Part shown: in pieces, positions 35,618-44,494 of the stretch
Layout of the letters: each line of letters opens with the position of its first letter
Position numbering within the stretch: the first letter of the stretch is position 1
DNA from: Polyangiaceae bacterium
GTDB lineage: Bacteria; Myxococcota_A; Polyangia; Polyangiales; Polyangiaceae
Reading direction: 5' to 3'
Length of the DNA stretch: 64,000 nt
NCBI GenBank assembly: GCA_020849655.1
Contig: JADLFU010000009.1
Coordinates: forward strand, 1 to 64,000
Program-made: the position numbers and the translations under genes
Notes under the pieces: model-generated
Told to the model about the DNA's origin: nothing
Databases searched by the model: none
The model's input: the letters and a program-made list of their open reading frames with translations, nothing else

Positions 35618-36838
35618 ATGACGCTGCCCTCGATCGGCCCGCCGCACGTGCTGTTCGCGTGGGGCGCGCTCGCGGCGCTGTCGGTGATCAACGCGCGGTG
35701 GCCGTTCCGACCGACGGTGACGGTCGGCACGGTGGCGTTCTTCGCGGGGTGGCTCACCTGCGAGCTCGCGCTGCACCACGCGGCGCTGCACGTGGCGGCG
35801 CTCGCAGCGGCCGGCTGGCTCGGCGCGGCGACGGGCCCGTGGGGGTGGACGGGCGCCGCGCTGACCGCGGGCTCGGTCGCAGGGCTCGTGGCGCTGCACC
35901 TGCGCGGACAGCTGACGGGAGCGCGCGCCCGGGAGGCCCTCTCGCCGCTCGGCGTCGAGTGGGACACGGCGCCCGTCGGGCTCGGCGACGTGCTCTCCCC
36001 GTTCACGCAGAAGCGCGCCGGCGTGGTCATCGAGTGGGGGCTCCCGATTCACACGGTGAGCGGGCACACGCTGCGCGCCGACGTCTTTCACCGCGCAGAC
36101 AGGCCCGCGGGCGCGCCCGTGCTCGTGTACGTCCACGGCGGCGGCTGGGTCGTCGGGTTCCGGCGGTTTCAGGGCGGGCCGCTGCTCTCCGCGCTCGCCG
36201 CGGCCGGCTGGGTGTGCGTGCGCGTCAGCTACCGCCTCAGCCCCGGGGCGACGTTCCCGGAGCACGTGCACGACGTCGCGCGCGGGCTCGCGTGGGCGAA
36301 GGCGAACGCGGCGCGCTGGGGCGGCGACGGCGCGTGGGTCGCGATCGCGGGCAACAGCGCGGGCGCGCACCTCTCGTCGACGCTCGCGCTCGGTCACGAC
36401 GTCGACGCGCTCGTGCCCGAGGAGCTGCGGGGCCGCGATCTCTCCGTGCGGGCGCTCGTCGGCCTCTACGGCGTCTACGATTTCACGAACCGCCACGGGC
36501 ACTGGCCCGGCCTCGGCGTCGTGCCGTTCCTCGAGCGCGTGGTGATGAAGGAGCGGCTCGCGCGCCGGCCCGAGCTGTTCCGGCTCGCGTCGCCCGTCGA
36601 TCTCGTCAGGCCGGACGCGCCGCCGACGCTGCTCGTCCACGGCGACCGCGACACCCTCGCGCCGGTGCGGGAGAGCAGGCGGCTCTGCGACGCGCTCGCG
36701 CGGGTGAGCGCGCAGCCCGTCCTGTACCTCGAGGTGCCCGACGCGCAGCACGCCTTCGAGATCTTCCACTCGGTGCGCGGGAGGTGGGCGGTGCGCGCGA
36801 TCGTCGCGTTCCTCCAGGCCGTGCGGGCGCGGGCGTGA
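35618..36838 (+). CDS. Membrane-anchored alpha/beta hydrolase (HSL/BD-FAE-type esterase)
   Basis: 406 residues from ATG 35618. Three hydrophobic helices (about 10-105) form a membrane anchor. The esterase domain (about 150-400) has VLVYVHGGGWVVGFRRF (oxyanion HGGGW), VRVSYRLSPGATFPEHVHDVARGLAW, the nucleophile elbow AIAGNSAGAHLSS, LLVHGDRDTLAPVRES with the acid Asp, and AQHAFEIFHS with the catalytic His. It probably hydrolyses carboxyl esters at the membrane; the substrate is unknown. It leads a plus-strand operon with the HEAT-like gene coupled through GTGA. Confidence 0.87.
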   Translation: MTLPSIGPPHVLFAWGALAALSVINARWPFRPTVTVGTVAFFAGWLTCELALHHAALHVAALAAAGWLGAATGPWGWTGAALTAGSVAGLVALHLRGQLTGARAREALSPLGVEWDTAPVGLGDVLSPFTQKRAGVVIEWGLPIHTVSGHTLRADVFHRADRPAGAPVLVYVHGGGWVVGFRRFQGGPLLSALAAAGWVCVRVSYRLSPGATFPEHVHDVARGLAWAKANAARWGGDGAWVAIAGNSAGAHLSSTLALGHDVDALVPEELRGRDLSVRALVGLYGVYDFTNRHGHWPGLGVVPFLERVVMKERLARRPELFRLASPVDLVRPDAPPTLLVHGDRDTLAPVRESRRLCDALARVSAQPVLYLEVPDAQHAFEIFHSVRGRWAVRAIVAFLQAVRARA

Positions 36839-37611
36839 CCGCGGGCGCGGGGCGCGCGCTCGCGCGGACGCTGCGCAGGGTCGCCGATCGCGCGCTCCGC
36901 GCGGGGTACGTGCGGGGGTGGCTCGCGGAGCGCGACGTCACCGCCGCCGCCGCGGCGCTCGACGAGCTGTGCCTCGCCGCAGAGGCGGCCGATCCGGAGT
37001 GCGGCGAGGCGCTCGTGGCCGTCGTCGAGGCGCTGGCCGATCCGCGGGTCGCCGATGACGTGACGCGCTTGAGGGAGGAGGCCGCGGGCGGCGCGCTCGT
37101 GGGGCTCTCGCGGCTGCTGCGTCGGCCGCCCCCTCTGCCGTCGCGCGCGCTCTCCCCGGCGAGGCCGCCCGACTACGGGGGGAGCCGCCCGCTGACGCTC
37201 GGAGAGCGCAAGGCCCTCGCGCGGCGCCCGACCCGCGCGCACCTGGAGAAGCTGCTGCTCGATCCCGATCCGATGGTGCTCGAGGCGCTGCTGATGAACC
37301 CCCGGCTCACGGAGGACGACGTGCTCACGGTGGCGGCGAAGCGGCCGGGCGCGCCCGCGCTGCTCGCCGTCATCGCGAGGAGCGGCCGTTGGAGCGTGCG
37401 CGCGCGCGTGCGGATGGCGCTCGCGCTGAACCCGGAGGTGCCGCCGGAGCTCGGCGTGCCGCTGGTCTCGCTGCTGTCGCGTCAGGAGCTGCGGCTCGTC
37501 CTCGAGGTGACGGACGCCTGCCCCGCGGTCCGCGGCGCGGCGCGCGAGCTGTTGCTCCGTCGCCCGCCGCAGCTGCGCGGCGGCCCCGGCGACGACGAGG
37601 AGCCGATGTGA
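36835..37611 (+). CDS. HEAT/armadillo-like helical repeat protein, unknown function
   Basis: 258 residues from GTG 36835. It is nearly all helical and Ala/Leu/Arg-rich. A Pro-rich hinge (PPPLPSRALSPARPPDYGG, about 100-118) splits a first helical part from a second. The second part has LARRPTRAHLEKLLLDPDPMVLEALLMNPRLTEDDVLTVAAKR and RWSVRARVRMALALNPEVPPE, repeats that look like DUF2336/HEAT units. Such scaffolds usually bind other proteins. Start and stop both overlap their neighbours (GTGA), which ties it to the esterase and the deacetylase. Confidence 0.7.
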   Translation: MTAGAGRALARTLRRVADRALRAGYVRGWLAERDVTAAAAALDELCLAAEAADPECGEALVAVVEALADPRVADDVTRLREEAAGGALVGLSRLLRRPPPLPSRALSPARPPDYGGSRPLTLGERKALARRPTRAHLEKLLLDPDPMVLEALLMNPRLTEDDVLTVAAKRPGAPALLAVIARSGRWSVRARVRMALALNPEVPPELGVPLVSLLSRQELRLVLEVTDACPAVRGAARELLLRRPPQLRGGPGDDEEPM

Positions 37612-38711
37612 CCCGACGCGCGCGCCTCGCCAGCGCCGCCGGCCTCCTCGCGGGGCTCGCGCTCGCCGCGCTCGCCCGCGTGCGCGCGCCGACACCTGCA
37701 GCGCGAGAGCCCGCCCCAGCCCCGCGCGCGCAGGCGGCGCCCTCGGCCCCGCCCACCGCGTCAGCGCCTCCGCCCGCGCCCGCGCTCGTCACGCGCGCGA
37801 CGCCGGCGGGAGACCGCGCGCCGCTCGACGTCGCGGTGCGGTTCTCGCTCGAGGGTGACGTCGATCGCGAGCAGGTGGCGGCGAGCTTCACGATCGATCC
37901 CGCCGTCGAGGGCGCCCTCTCGTGGGAGGGCGCGACGCTCGTGTTTCGCCCCCGCCGCCTCGCCCCCGCGACGATGTACAAGGCCGCGATCTCGGCCTCG
38001 CCGGGGGCCGAGCCGGCGCACGCCGCGTTCCGCACCATGTTCCCCCCGCCCGCGCTGGTGACGCCCGGCGAGGACGGGCACGCGGTGCTCACGTTCGACG
38101 ACGGGCCGCGCACGACGTCGCAGGCGAGGCGCGTCCTCGACTGGCTCGCCCGCAACGAGGTGCGCGCGATCCTGTTCCCCAGCGGGCGCTGGGCGCGCGA
38201 CCACACCGAGCTGCTCGACCGCGCGCGCGCCGACGGGCACCTCGTCTGCAACCACGGCACGAACCACCTGAACCTCACGCTGCTGCCCGACGCCAAGATC
38301 GAGGAGGAGATCGTCGGCGGCGCGGGGCACGGCAGCTGCGCGCTCTTGCGACCCCCGCTGATGGGCTACTCGCCGCGCGTCGAGGCGATCGCGGCGAGGC
38401 TCGGGTACCGCTCGTTCCTCTGGGACGTCGACACGCGCGACTGGGAGGGGTTGCCCGCCGAGGATCTCGAGAACCTCGTCTTGACCCGCGTGTTCCCGGG
38501 GGCCGTGATCCTCCTCCACCTGCACGGCGCGCACACCGAGGAGGCCCTGCCGCGGATCGCGAGGCGCCTTCGGGACGCGGGCTACAAGCTGTCGTACCCG
38601 GTGACGGAGCGAGGCGAGCTCGATCTCGCGCGCCTCGGGCCCGGCTCGTCGCGTCCGCCGGAGGAGCTCACCGGGCCCCGCCAGGTGGACCCTCGCCGCG
38701 CGCCGCGGTAG
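37608..38711 (+). CDS. Exported NodB-type polysaccharide deacetylase (CE4) with Ig-like N-terminal domain
   Basis: 367 residues from GTG 37608. Residues 1-22 are a signal or anchor helix, 25-60 an Ala/Pro linker, and about 60-145 an SbsA/Big_5-like Ig domain (DVAVRFSLEGDVDREQVAASFTI). The catalytic domain (about 155-330) shows the CE4 motifs: TFDDGP (motif 1), the HGTNH form of H-x3-H (motif 2), RPPLMGYSP (motif 3), DVDTRDWEG (motif 4) and ILLHLHG (motif 5). All catalytic residues are present. It probably removes acetyl groups from peptidoglycan or an envelope polysaccharide. It is coupled to the HEAT-like gene upstream. Confidence 0.9.
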   Translation: MTRRARLASAAGLLAGLALAALARVRAPTPAAREPAPAPRAQAAPSAPPTASAPPPAPALVTRATPAGDRAPLDVAVRFSLEGDVDREQVAASFTIDPAVEGALSWEGATLVFRPRRLAPATMYKAAISASPGAEPAHAAFRTMFPPPALVTPGEDGHAVLTFDDGPRTTSQARRVLDWLARNEVRAILFPSGRWARDHTELLDRARADGHLVCNHGTNHLNLTLLPDAKIEEEIVGGAGHGSCALLRPPLMGYSPRVEAIAARLGYRSFLWDVDTRDWEGLPAEDLENLVLTRVFPGAVILLHLHGAHTEEALPRIARRLRDAGYKLSYPVTERGELDLARLGPGSSRPPEELTGPRQVDPRRAPR

Positions 38712-38720
38712 CGAGGCGCG

Positions 38721-38957
38721 GTGACCGACGGCGCGCGCGCGAAGAAGGAGCTGTTCGACGTGCTCGACGATCTCGAGACGCTGCTGAAGCACCCCGATCT
38801 GACGGCCGAGCTCGCGGCGTCCCGCGTGAACAGCTCGCTCGCCCTCGTCGCGGCGATGGGCCTCCGCGCGTACCTCTCGGGCGATCGCGCCGCCGCGATC
38901 GAGGATCTCTCGACCGCGGCCGAGGAGATCGCGGCGCGAGGCGCGATCGACGAGTGA
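38721..38957 (+). CDS. Small helical protein, unknown function
   Basis: 78 residues from GTG 38721, with segments KKELFDVLDDLETLLKHPDLTAELAASRVNSSLALVAAMGLRAYLSGDRAAAIEDLSTAAEEIAAR predicted as three helices, TPR-like at the end. No signal peptide and no known motif are present. It sits 9 bases after the deacetylase and its stop overlaps the next gene (GTGA), so it is most likely translated as part of that operon. The spacing and coupling, more than the sequence, support it as a real gene. Confidence 0.6.
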   Translation: MTDGARAKKELFDVLDDLETLLKHPDLTAELAASRVNSSLALVAAMGLRAYLSGDRAAAIEDLSTAAEEIAARGAIDE

Positions 38958-39778
38958 GCGCGCGCGTCGCGTCCGTCGTGGCGGCGCTCGCCGCGTCGCT
39001 CCCTCGCCCCGCCGCGGCGCAGGTGCCGATCCTCGCGCGGGGCAAGACGATCGACGTCGTCTACGACGCGCGCGACACCGGCCACCCGACGGAGGCGTAC
39101 GTCGCGCGGCTCTTCGTCCCCGGCAAGGCGCGCGGCGCGCCGACGGTGCCGCGCCCGCTCCTCGTGTTCCTCCACGGCGTCAACGCCGCGCACGTGAGGT
39201 TCCACTGGGCCGGCGGGAAACCAGACAAACCAGACATTCGCATCGTCGTGTCCGAGCTGATGGAGCGCGGCGCGCTCCCGCCGCTGGTCGTCGCGGCGCC
39301 GTCGTCGGTCGTCTCGTCGGAGACCCCGGTCGCGCTGTGGCCGGGGTTCGATCTCGATCGCCTCGTCGAGCGCGCGATCGTCGGCCTGCGCGGGCACGCG
39401 AGCGTCGATCTGTCGCGCGTCGTCGTCGTCGGGCACTCGGGCGCGGGCTGCAACCCCCACGGCGGGCTCGCGAGCGCGATGGCGACGACGACGCTCGACG
39501 TGCGCGCGTTCCTCTCCGTCGACACCTGCATGACGGAGGACGACGCGCGGGCCTTCGAGGCGGCGCCGGCGGGCGCGGCGCTGTTCGTGTCGTACCAGAC
39601 CCACACGTGGGATCGCCCGTTCGCGCGGTTCTCCGAGGTCTTCGACGAGGTCACGCGCGGCAGGGGCGGGGCGCGCGCGGTCGACGATCTGACGCCGAAG
39701 GAGGTCGCGGGCGCGCACGCGGCGCTGGTGGCCCTCTCGCTCGAGCGCTGGGTGCCCGGCGCGCTCGCGCCGCGGTAA
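38954..39778 (+). CDS. Exported alpha/beta hydrolase-fold protein
   Basis: 274 residues from GTG 38954. Residues 1-22 are a Sec signal ending PRPAAAQ. PLLVFLHGVNAAH gives the oxyanion strand and RVVVVGHSGAGCNPHGG the nucleophile elbow (Ser near 160). ALFVSYQTHTWDRPF and the late GAHAALVALSLERWVPG could supply the His and acidic residues, but I cannot assign them firmly. The protein probably acts in the periplasm or outside on an ester or amide. It ends the five-gene operon (35.6-39.8 kb). Its TAA lies against the convergent TPR gene. Confidence 0.75.
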   Translation: MSARVASVVAALAASLPRPAAAQVPILARGKTIDVVYDARDTGHPTEAYVARLFVPGKARGAPTVPRPLLVFLHGVNAAHVRFHWAGGKPDKPDIRIVVSELMERGALPPLVVAAPSSVVSSETPVALWPGFDLDRLVERAIVGLRGHASVDLSRVVVVGHSGAGCNPHGGLASAMATTTLDVRAFLSVDTCMTEDDARAFEAAPAGAALFVSYQTHTWDRPFARFSEVFDEVTRGRGGARAVDDLTPKEVAGAHAALVALSLERWVPGALAPR

Positions 39779-39798
39779 GCGCTTCTTCGCGACGCCGC

Positions 39799-42475
39799 TC
39801 ACGCCGGGCAGCGTCTGCCCGCCGAGGATGTCGTCGAACACCGCGTCGAAGTCGCCCGCGTCGTCGAGGTCGCGCGACCTCGGATCGTCGCCCGCGCCGA
39901 GCGCCGCGTGCCGCTCCGCGACGTCGCGGAACCCCGGATCGGTCGCCTGCACCTTGCGGAAGAAGTGCACCGCGTGGTCGGGCTCGCCCTTCGCCTCGTG
40001 GATGGCCGCCACCTCGTAGAGCAGGCTCAGCTCCTGCTCGACGGTGCGCTGCTTCGCGGCGAGCGCCTCGTGGAACGCCGCGATGGCCTGGTCGAGGTGG
40101 CCGCGCTCCATCTCGATCACGCCGACCATGGACAGGCACACGCAGGTGCGCTTCGGGTCGCGGCCCGCGGTGCGAAACTCGCCGATCGCGTCGTCGACGA
40201 GCCCCATCTCCTTGTAGGCGACGCCGAGATCGTAGTGGGTCTGGCTGTCGCCCTCCTCGACCTGGCTCTTCACGCCCTCCTTGAACTTCGCGAACACCGC
40301 CTCGACGTCGACCTGATCGTCGACGCCCTGCATCTGCGGGCGCGCCTCCTGCACGGGCTCGAAGGCGTCGTCGAGCGCGTCGAGCGCGTCGCCGAGATCG
40401 CCGTCCGCCGACAGCAGCAGCGACGGCGCGGGCTGGTCGAGCGGATCGCCCGCGGCGGCCTCGCCCTCCTCGATCTCGCGCAGCTTCTCCAGGAGGAGCG
40501 GGTGCGTCGGCGCTCGCGAGAGCTGCTCGTCGACGATCGACCGCGCGTCGCCGAACAGGCCGCGGCCGAGGAAGAAATCGATCTCCTCGAGCGCGTCCTC
40601 GAGCGAGTCCCCGCCCTGGAACGCGCGCAGATCGCGCACGTTCGCGTTCACCGCGTGCGGCTGGCTGTGCGCGCCGGGCACGACCTCGAGCGGCGCGGCG
40701 GGCGCCTCGTCGAACGGGCTGTCCTCCTCGTCGATGCGGAACGACGGCAGCGCGTCCGGCACCGAGGCGGACGGCAGCCGCGCGCGCGGCGGCCCGAGAT
40801 CGAACGGATCGTCGGTGTCCTCGAGCGGCGAGAAGGCAGGGCGCCCGCCGCTCGCGGAGAGCACGTCGATCGCGCCCACGTCCTCGAGATCGTACGTCGG
40901 CAGCGGGTTGCCCGGATCGTACGCGTCGAAGGCCGTCTGCCCGCCCTCGTAGCCGAGATCGGTCTGGTCGTCGGCGATCTCGAGCCCGCCGTACCCGAGC
41001 TGGTCGAGCAGCTCGGTCGCGCGCCGGTGCCCCGGGACGAGCTCCAGCACCTCCTGCAGCTCGAGCGTCGCCGCGCCCGTCTCGCCGAGCTCGATGAGGA
41101 TGGCCGCGAGCGTGATCATCTCGCCGACCGCGCCCTCGCTGTCGCCCGCCTCGAGCAGGGCGTCGCGGAGCGCGACCCGGAGATCGGCCGACGCCGGGAG
41201 CACCTCGATGGCGATGCGCAGCACCTCGACGGCCTTGTGCGGCAGCCGCGCCTGACGGAACGCCGTCGCGTTCACGAGCGCCTGGGCCGCGACCGCGTCG
41301 GGCGCGAGCCCCCCCGACGGCGGCTCGTGCAGATCCTCGGCCGCCTCGATCGAGGCCGACACGATGACGCCGCTCGGCGCGCCCGGCGGGGGACGGTAGC
41401 TGCGGCTCTGGCGGAGCTCGAAGGGGGCCTCCTCGGCGGCCATCGACTCGATCGAGTCGAGCTCCTCGAGCGAGATGTCGCCGGACGCGACCGACACCAC
41501 CGACTCCTCGCGCGGCGGGGGCGGGGGCGGGGGCGCAGGCGCCACGCTCGGGCCGCCGCGGTAGAGCGCGCGCACGTCGGGATCGTCGCTCGCGACCTCC
41601 ATCAGGTACTGGACCGTCTCGGTGAACGTCGCCTGGTCGCCGAGGTCGCTGGCGAGCCGCGCGAGCGCCTTCAGCACCTCGATGGCCTTCGGGCGCTGAT
41701 CGATCGCGTCGAACGCGTTCGCCAGCAGGCGCAGCGTCTCCGGATCCTTGTTGTTGGCCTGGAAGGCGATCTGCAGCTTCGCGAGCGCCATCCGGCCGTC
41801 GTTGGGCTGGCCGCGATCGAGGAGGATCTGCGCCGCGAACTTCGCGAACGCCGGCTCGGGGCGGATCTGCATCAGCCGCTCGACGACCTTGAGCGCGTCG
41901 TCGCGGCGGCCGAGCTCCATCAGCAGGTTCGCCGCGGTCGAGAACTGCGCGATCGCGCCCTCGAGATCCTTCACGCGGGCGAGCGCCTCGGCGAGCCGCA
42001 GGTGCGCGACCGGGTTCCGCGGATCGATCTCGACGATCTTCCTGAAGACGCCGAGGGCGTCCTTCTCCCGCCCCGCCTTGATGAGCCGCGCGGCGTACTC
42101 GTCGTACGCGCTGATCGCGTCCGACTTCATCCCCATCTGCTGGTGGATCTCGGCGAGCTTCGGCAGGATGTGCGCGAAGCGCTCCTCGCCCTGCGGGAAG
42201 TGCCGCGCGATGATGTCGCGCACCTGCTTGTAGACCGCGACCGCCTTGACCGCGAAGCCCTGCTGCACGTACAGGCCGCCGACCCGCTCGTAGGTCTCGA
42301 TAGCGGCCTGGTACGCCTCCATCTTGACCTGGTAGTCGCCGATCTTGAGCAGCGTGCGCGTGTCGCGCGGGTCTTCCTGGATGATCCGCTGGAGCTCGGC
42401 GATCGCCTTGTCGTACCGCTTCTTCTCCGCGAACTTGCTCGCGGACTGAAGCACCTTCTCGCGATCGATCGCCAA
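39799..42475 (-). CDS. Large tetratricopeptide repeat protein (3' end unclear)
   Basis: From ATG 42475 the protein starts MAIDREKVLQSASKFAEKKRYDKAIAELQRIIQEDPRDTRTLLKIGDYQVK. About eight TPR units follow to residue 300. An acidic, low-complexity stretch (about 315-640) holds further TPR units (AQALVNATAFRQARLPHKAVEVL) and DDPFDLG-type motifs. C-terminal TPRs at about 730-860 (SQTHYDLGVAYKEMGLVDDAIGEF) lead to DDILGGQTLPG. It should be a cytoplasmic scaffold. The frame does not stop there but stays open, Arg-rich and antisense to two genes, until 38582. A TGA lies at 39801-39799 in another frame, so I give that as the likely end. Confidence 0.8.
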
Positions 42476-42608
42476 CGTGCGCCCTGGATCCGGGGTTCTA
42501 CGGCGCCCGAGCCCCGCCGGTCAAGGACGGCCTACTCGGCCGCGCGCGCCAGAGGCCGGCCAGAAAGCGTTGCAGACCCCGGGGAGATCGCTCTAGACCC
42601 TGTGCATC

Positions 42609-43973
42609 GTGAGGCGCGTGCTGGTCGTCGACGACGAAGAGAACATCCGCGTCGTCCTGCGCACGCTGCTGCGCCGCGTCGGCTACGAGGTCGAGCTCGC
42701 GGAGAACGGCGAGCGAGCGCTCGCGCTGGCGGGCACGTTCGACCCGGACGTCATCCTCACCGACGTGCGCATGCCGAGGCTGAGCGGCCTCGATCTGCTC
42801 GGCGCGCTGAAGGCGAAGGGCTCGCAGGCGACGGTGATCGTGATGAGCGCGTTCGGCAGCGTCGATCTCGCGCTCGAGGCGATGAAGGCCGGCGCGTACG
42901 ACTACGTGCCGAAGCCCTTCAAGAACGACGAGATCATCCTCGCGCTGAAGAAGGCCGAGGAGCGCGAGGCGCTGCGCCGGGAGAACCGCGCGCTGAAGGA
43001 CGAGATCCAGAGGGGCCAGCAGTTCGAGGCCATCCTCGCGAAGAGCGACGCGATGCGCGAGATCTTCAAGACGATCGCGAAGATCGCCGAGTTCAAGACG
43101 ACCGTGCTCATCTCCGGCGAGAGCGGCGTCGGCAAGGAGCTCGTCGCGCGCGCGCTCCACCAGCGCGGCGGGCGCCGGGCCGGGCCCTTCGTCGCGGTCA
43201 ACTGCGGCGCCATCCCCGAGAACCTCCTCGAGAGCGAATTGTTCGGCCACAAGCGCGGCGCGTTCACCGACGCGTCGCACGACCGGCGCGGCCTCTTCGA
43301 GGAGGCCGACCGCGGCACGCTCTTCCTCGACGAGATTGGCGAGCTGCCGCTCTCGCTGCAGGTGAAGCTGCTGCGCGTCCTGCAGGCCGAGACCCTCCGG
43401 CGCCTCGGCGACACGCGCGATCAGAAGGTCGACGTGCGCATCATCGCGGCGACGCACCGCGATCTCGCGGCCGACGTGAAGGCCGGGAGGTTCCGCGAGG
43501 ATCTCTACTACCGCCTCAACGTGCTGCCGCTGCACGTGCCGCCGCTCCGGGAGCGCAAGGACGACATCGCGCTGCTCGTCGACCACTTCATCGCCCGCAA
43601 CAACGCGCGGCTCGGCACCGACATCCGCGGCCTCGATCCCGAGGCCCGCAGGCTGCTGCTCGGCTACGCGTGGCCCGGCAACGTGCGCGAGCTGGAGAAC
43701 TCGATCGAGCGCGCGATGGTGCTCGCCGAGGGCGACGTGATCGCCGGGCGCGATCTGCCCGAGCGCGTCCGCGACACGGAGGATCCGATCCAGATGCAGC
43801 TCGCGAGCGGCGATCTCTCGATCAAGAAGGCGAGCCGCGTGATCGAGGAGGTGCTCATCCGGCGCGCGCTGCAGAAGACCCGCGGCAACCGCACCCGCGC
43901 CGCCGAGCTGCTCGAGATCAGCCACCGCGCGCTGCTCTACAAGATCAAGGACTACAAGGTGGTCGACTCGTGA
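42609..43973 (+). CDS. NtrC-family response regulator with GAFTDA variant loop
   Basis: 454 residues from GTG 42609. The receiver has VLVVDDEENIRVVL, VILTDVRMPRLSG (phospho-Asp 52) and YVPKPFKN. The AAA+ domain has [16 protein letters not shown], the loop KRGAFTDASHDRRG and [26 protein letters not shown]-terminal Fis-type HTH (KTRGNRTRAAELLEISHRALLYKIKDY) ends the protein. In the sigma-54-contact loop the fifth residue, Gly in GAFTGA, is Asp, a change also seen in some active bacterial enhancer proteins. No kinase adjoins. Its stop overlaps the lipoprotein gene start (GTGA). Confidence 0.93.
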   Translation: MRRVLVVDDEENIRVVLRTLLRRVGYEVELAENGERALALAGTFDPDVILTDVRMPRLSGLDLLGALKAKGSQATVIVMSAFGSVDLALEAMKAGAYDYVPKPFKNDEIILALKKAEEREALRRENRALKDEIQRGQQFEAILAKSDAMREIFKTIAKIAEFKTTVLISGESGVGKELVARALHQRGGRRAGPFVAVNCGAIPENLLESELFGHKRGAFTDASHDRRGLFEEADRGTLFLDEIGELPLSLQVKLLRVLQAETLRRLGDTRDQKVDVRIIAATHRDLAADVKAGRFREDLYYRLNVLPLHVPPLRERKDDIALLVDHFIARNNARLGTDIRGLDPEARRLLLGYAWPGNVRELENSIERAMVLAEGDVIAGRDLPERVRDTEDPIQMQLASGDLSIKKASRVIEEVLIRRALQKTRGNRTRAAELLEISHRALLYKIKDYKVVDS

Positions 43974-44431
43974 AGCGCGCGCGCGCGGCCGCCCTCGCGC
44001 TCGCCGCGGCGTCGGCGGCCTGCGGTACGAGCCAGCTCGCGCACCAGGCCGCCCGCGATCTCCGCTGCCCCGCGAAGCAGATCGAGGTGACCGAGGTCGA
44101 CGAGGTGCGGCAGCGCGCCGACGGCTGCGGGCGGACGGCGAGCTACGTCTGCTCGGTCGACATGCACAGCCGCACGACCTGCGTGAGGGAGCGCACGAGC
44201 GCGCGCAAGACGGCGCAGGACGAGGCGGCGTCGCTGTTCAGGTGTCCCCCCGAGCGCGTCACCCTCGACGACGGCCCCGACGCCGACAGCTACGTCGCGA
44301 GAGGCTGCGGCCGCGAGGCGACCTTCACCTGCCACGCGATCGGCGACTCGTTCCGCTGCGCGCGCGTCGGCGGCGCCGCCGTGATCGACGAGCCGGCCGG
44401 GTCCGCGCCGGCCGCCGCGCCGCCGCGCTGA
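43970..44431 (+). CDS. Small lipoprotein with two Cys-rich internal repeats
   Basis: 153 residues from GTG 43970, with signal peptide ending ASAACG (Cys 18). Two similar units follow: LRCPAKQIEVTEVDEV...GCGRTASYVC and FRCPPERVTLDDGPD...GCGREATFTC. Each has four Cys positions that could form two disulfides, so this is an internal duplication of about 45 residues. It ends with an Ala/Pro tail. It is translationally coupled to the NtrC gene upstream. Function unknown. Confidence 0.78.
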   Translation: MKRARAAALALAAASAACGTSQLAHQAARDLRCPAKQIEVTEVDEVRQRADGCGRTASYVCSVDMHSRTTCVRERTSARKTAQDEAASLFRCPPERVTLDDGPDADSYVARGCGREATFTCHAIGDSFRCARVGGAAVIDEPAGSAPAAAPPR

Positions 44432-44436
44432 CCCAC

Positions 44437-44475
44437 AAAAAGCGAAGGAGGGCGCCCGCGCCGCGGACACCCTCC
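44437..44475 (-). terminator. Rho-independent terminator of the minus-strand lipoprotein gene
   Basis: On the minus strand GGAGGGTGTCCG pairs with CGGGCGCCCTCC (12 bp, including G-U pairs) around the loop CGGCG and is followed by TTCGCTTTTTG. It lies 19 bases past the stop of the lipoprotein gene at 44495. It may also help to end the convergent transcript. Confidence 0.78.
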
Positions 44476-44494
44476 TCACGCCGCAGCAGGTCGC

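Noticed and set aside
38582-39778. A 400-residue C-terminal extension of the TPR protein
   Set aside because: It is Arg-rich antisense of two genes that have starts, stops, a signal peptide and a GHSGAG nucleophile elbow on the plus strand.
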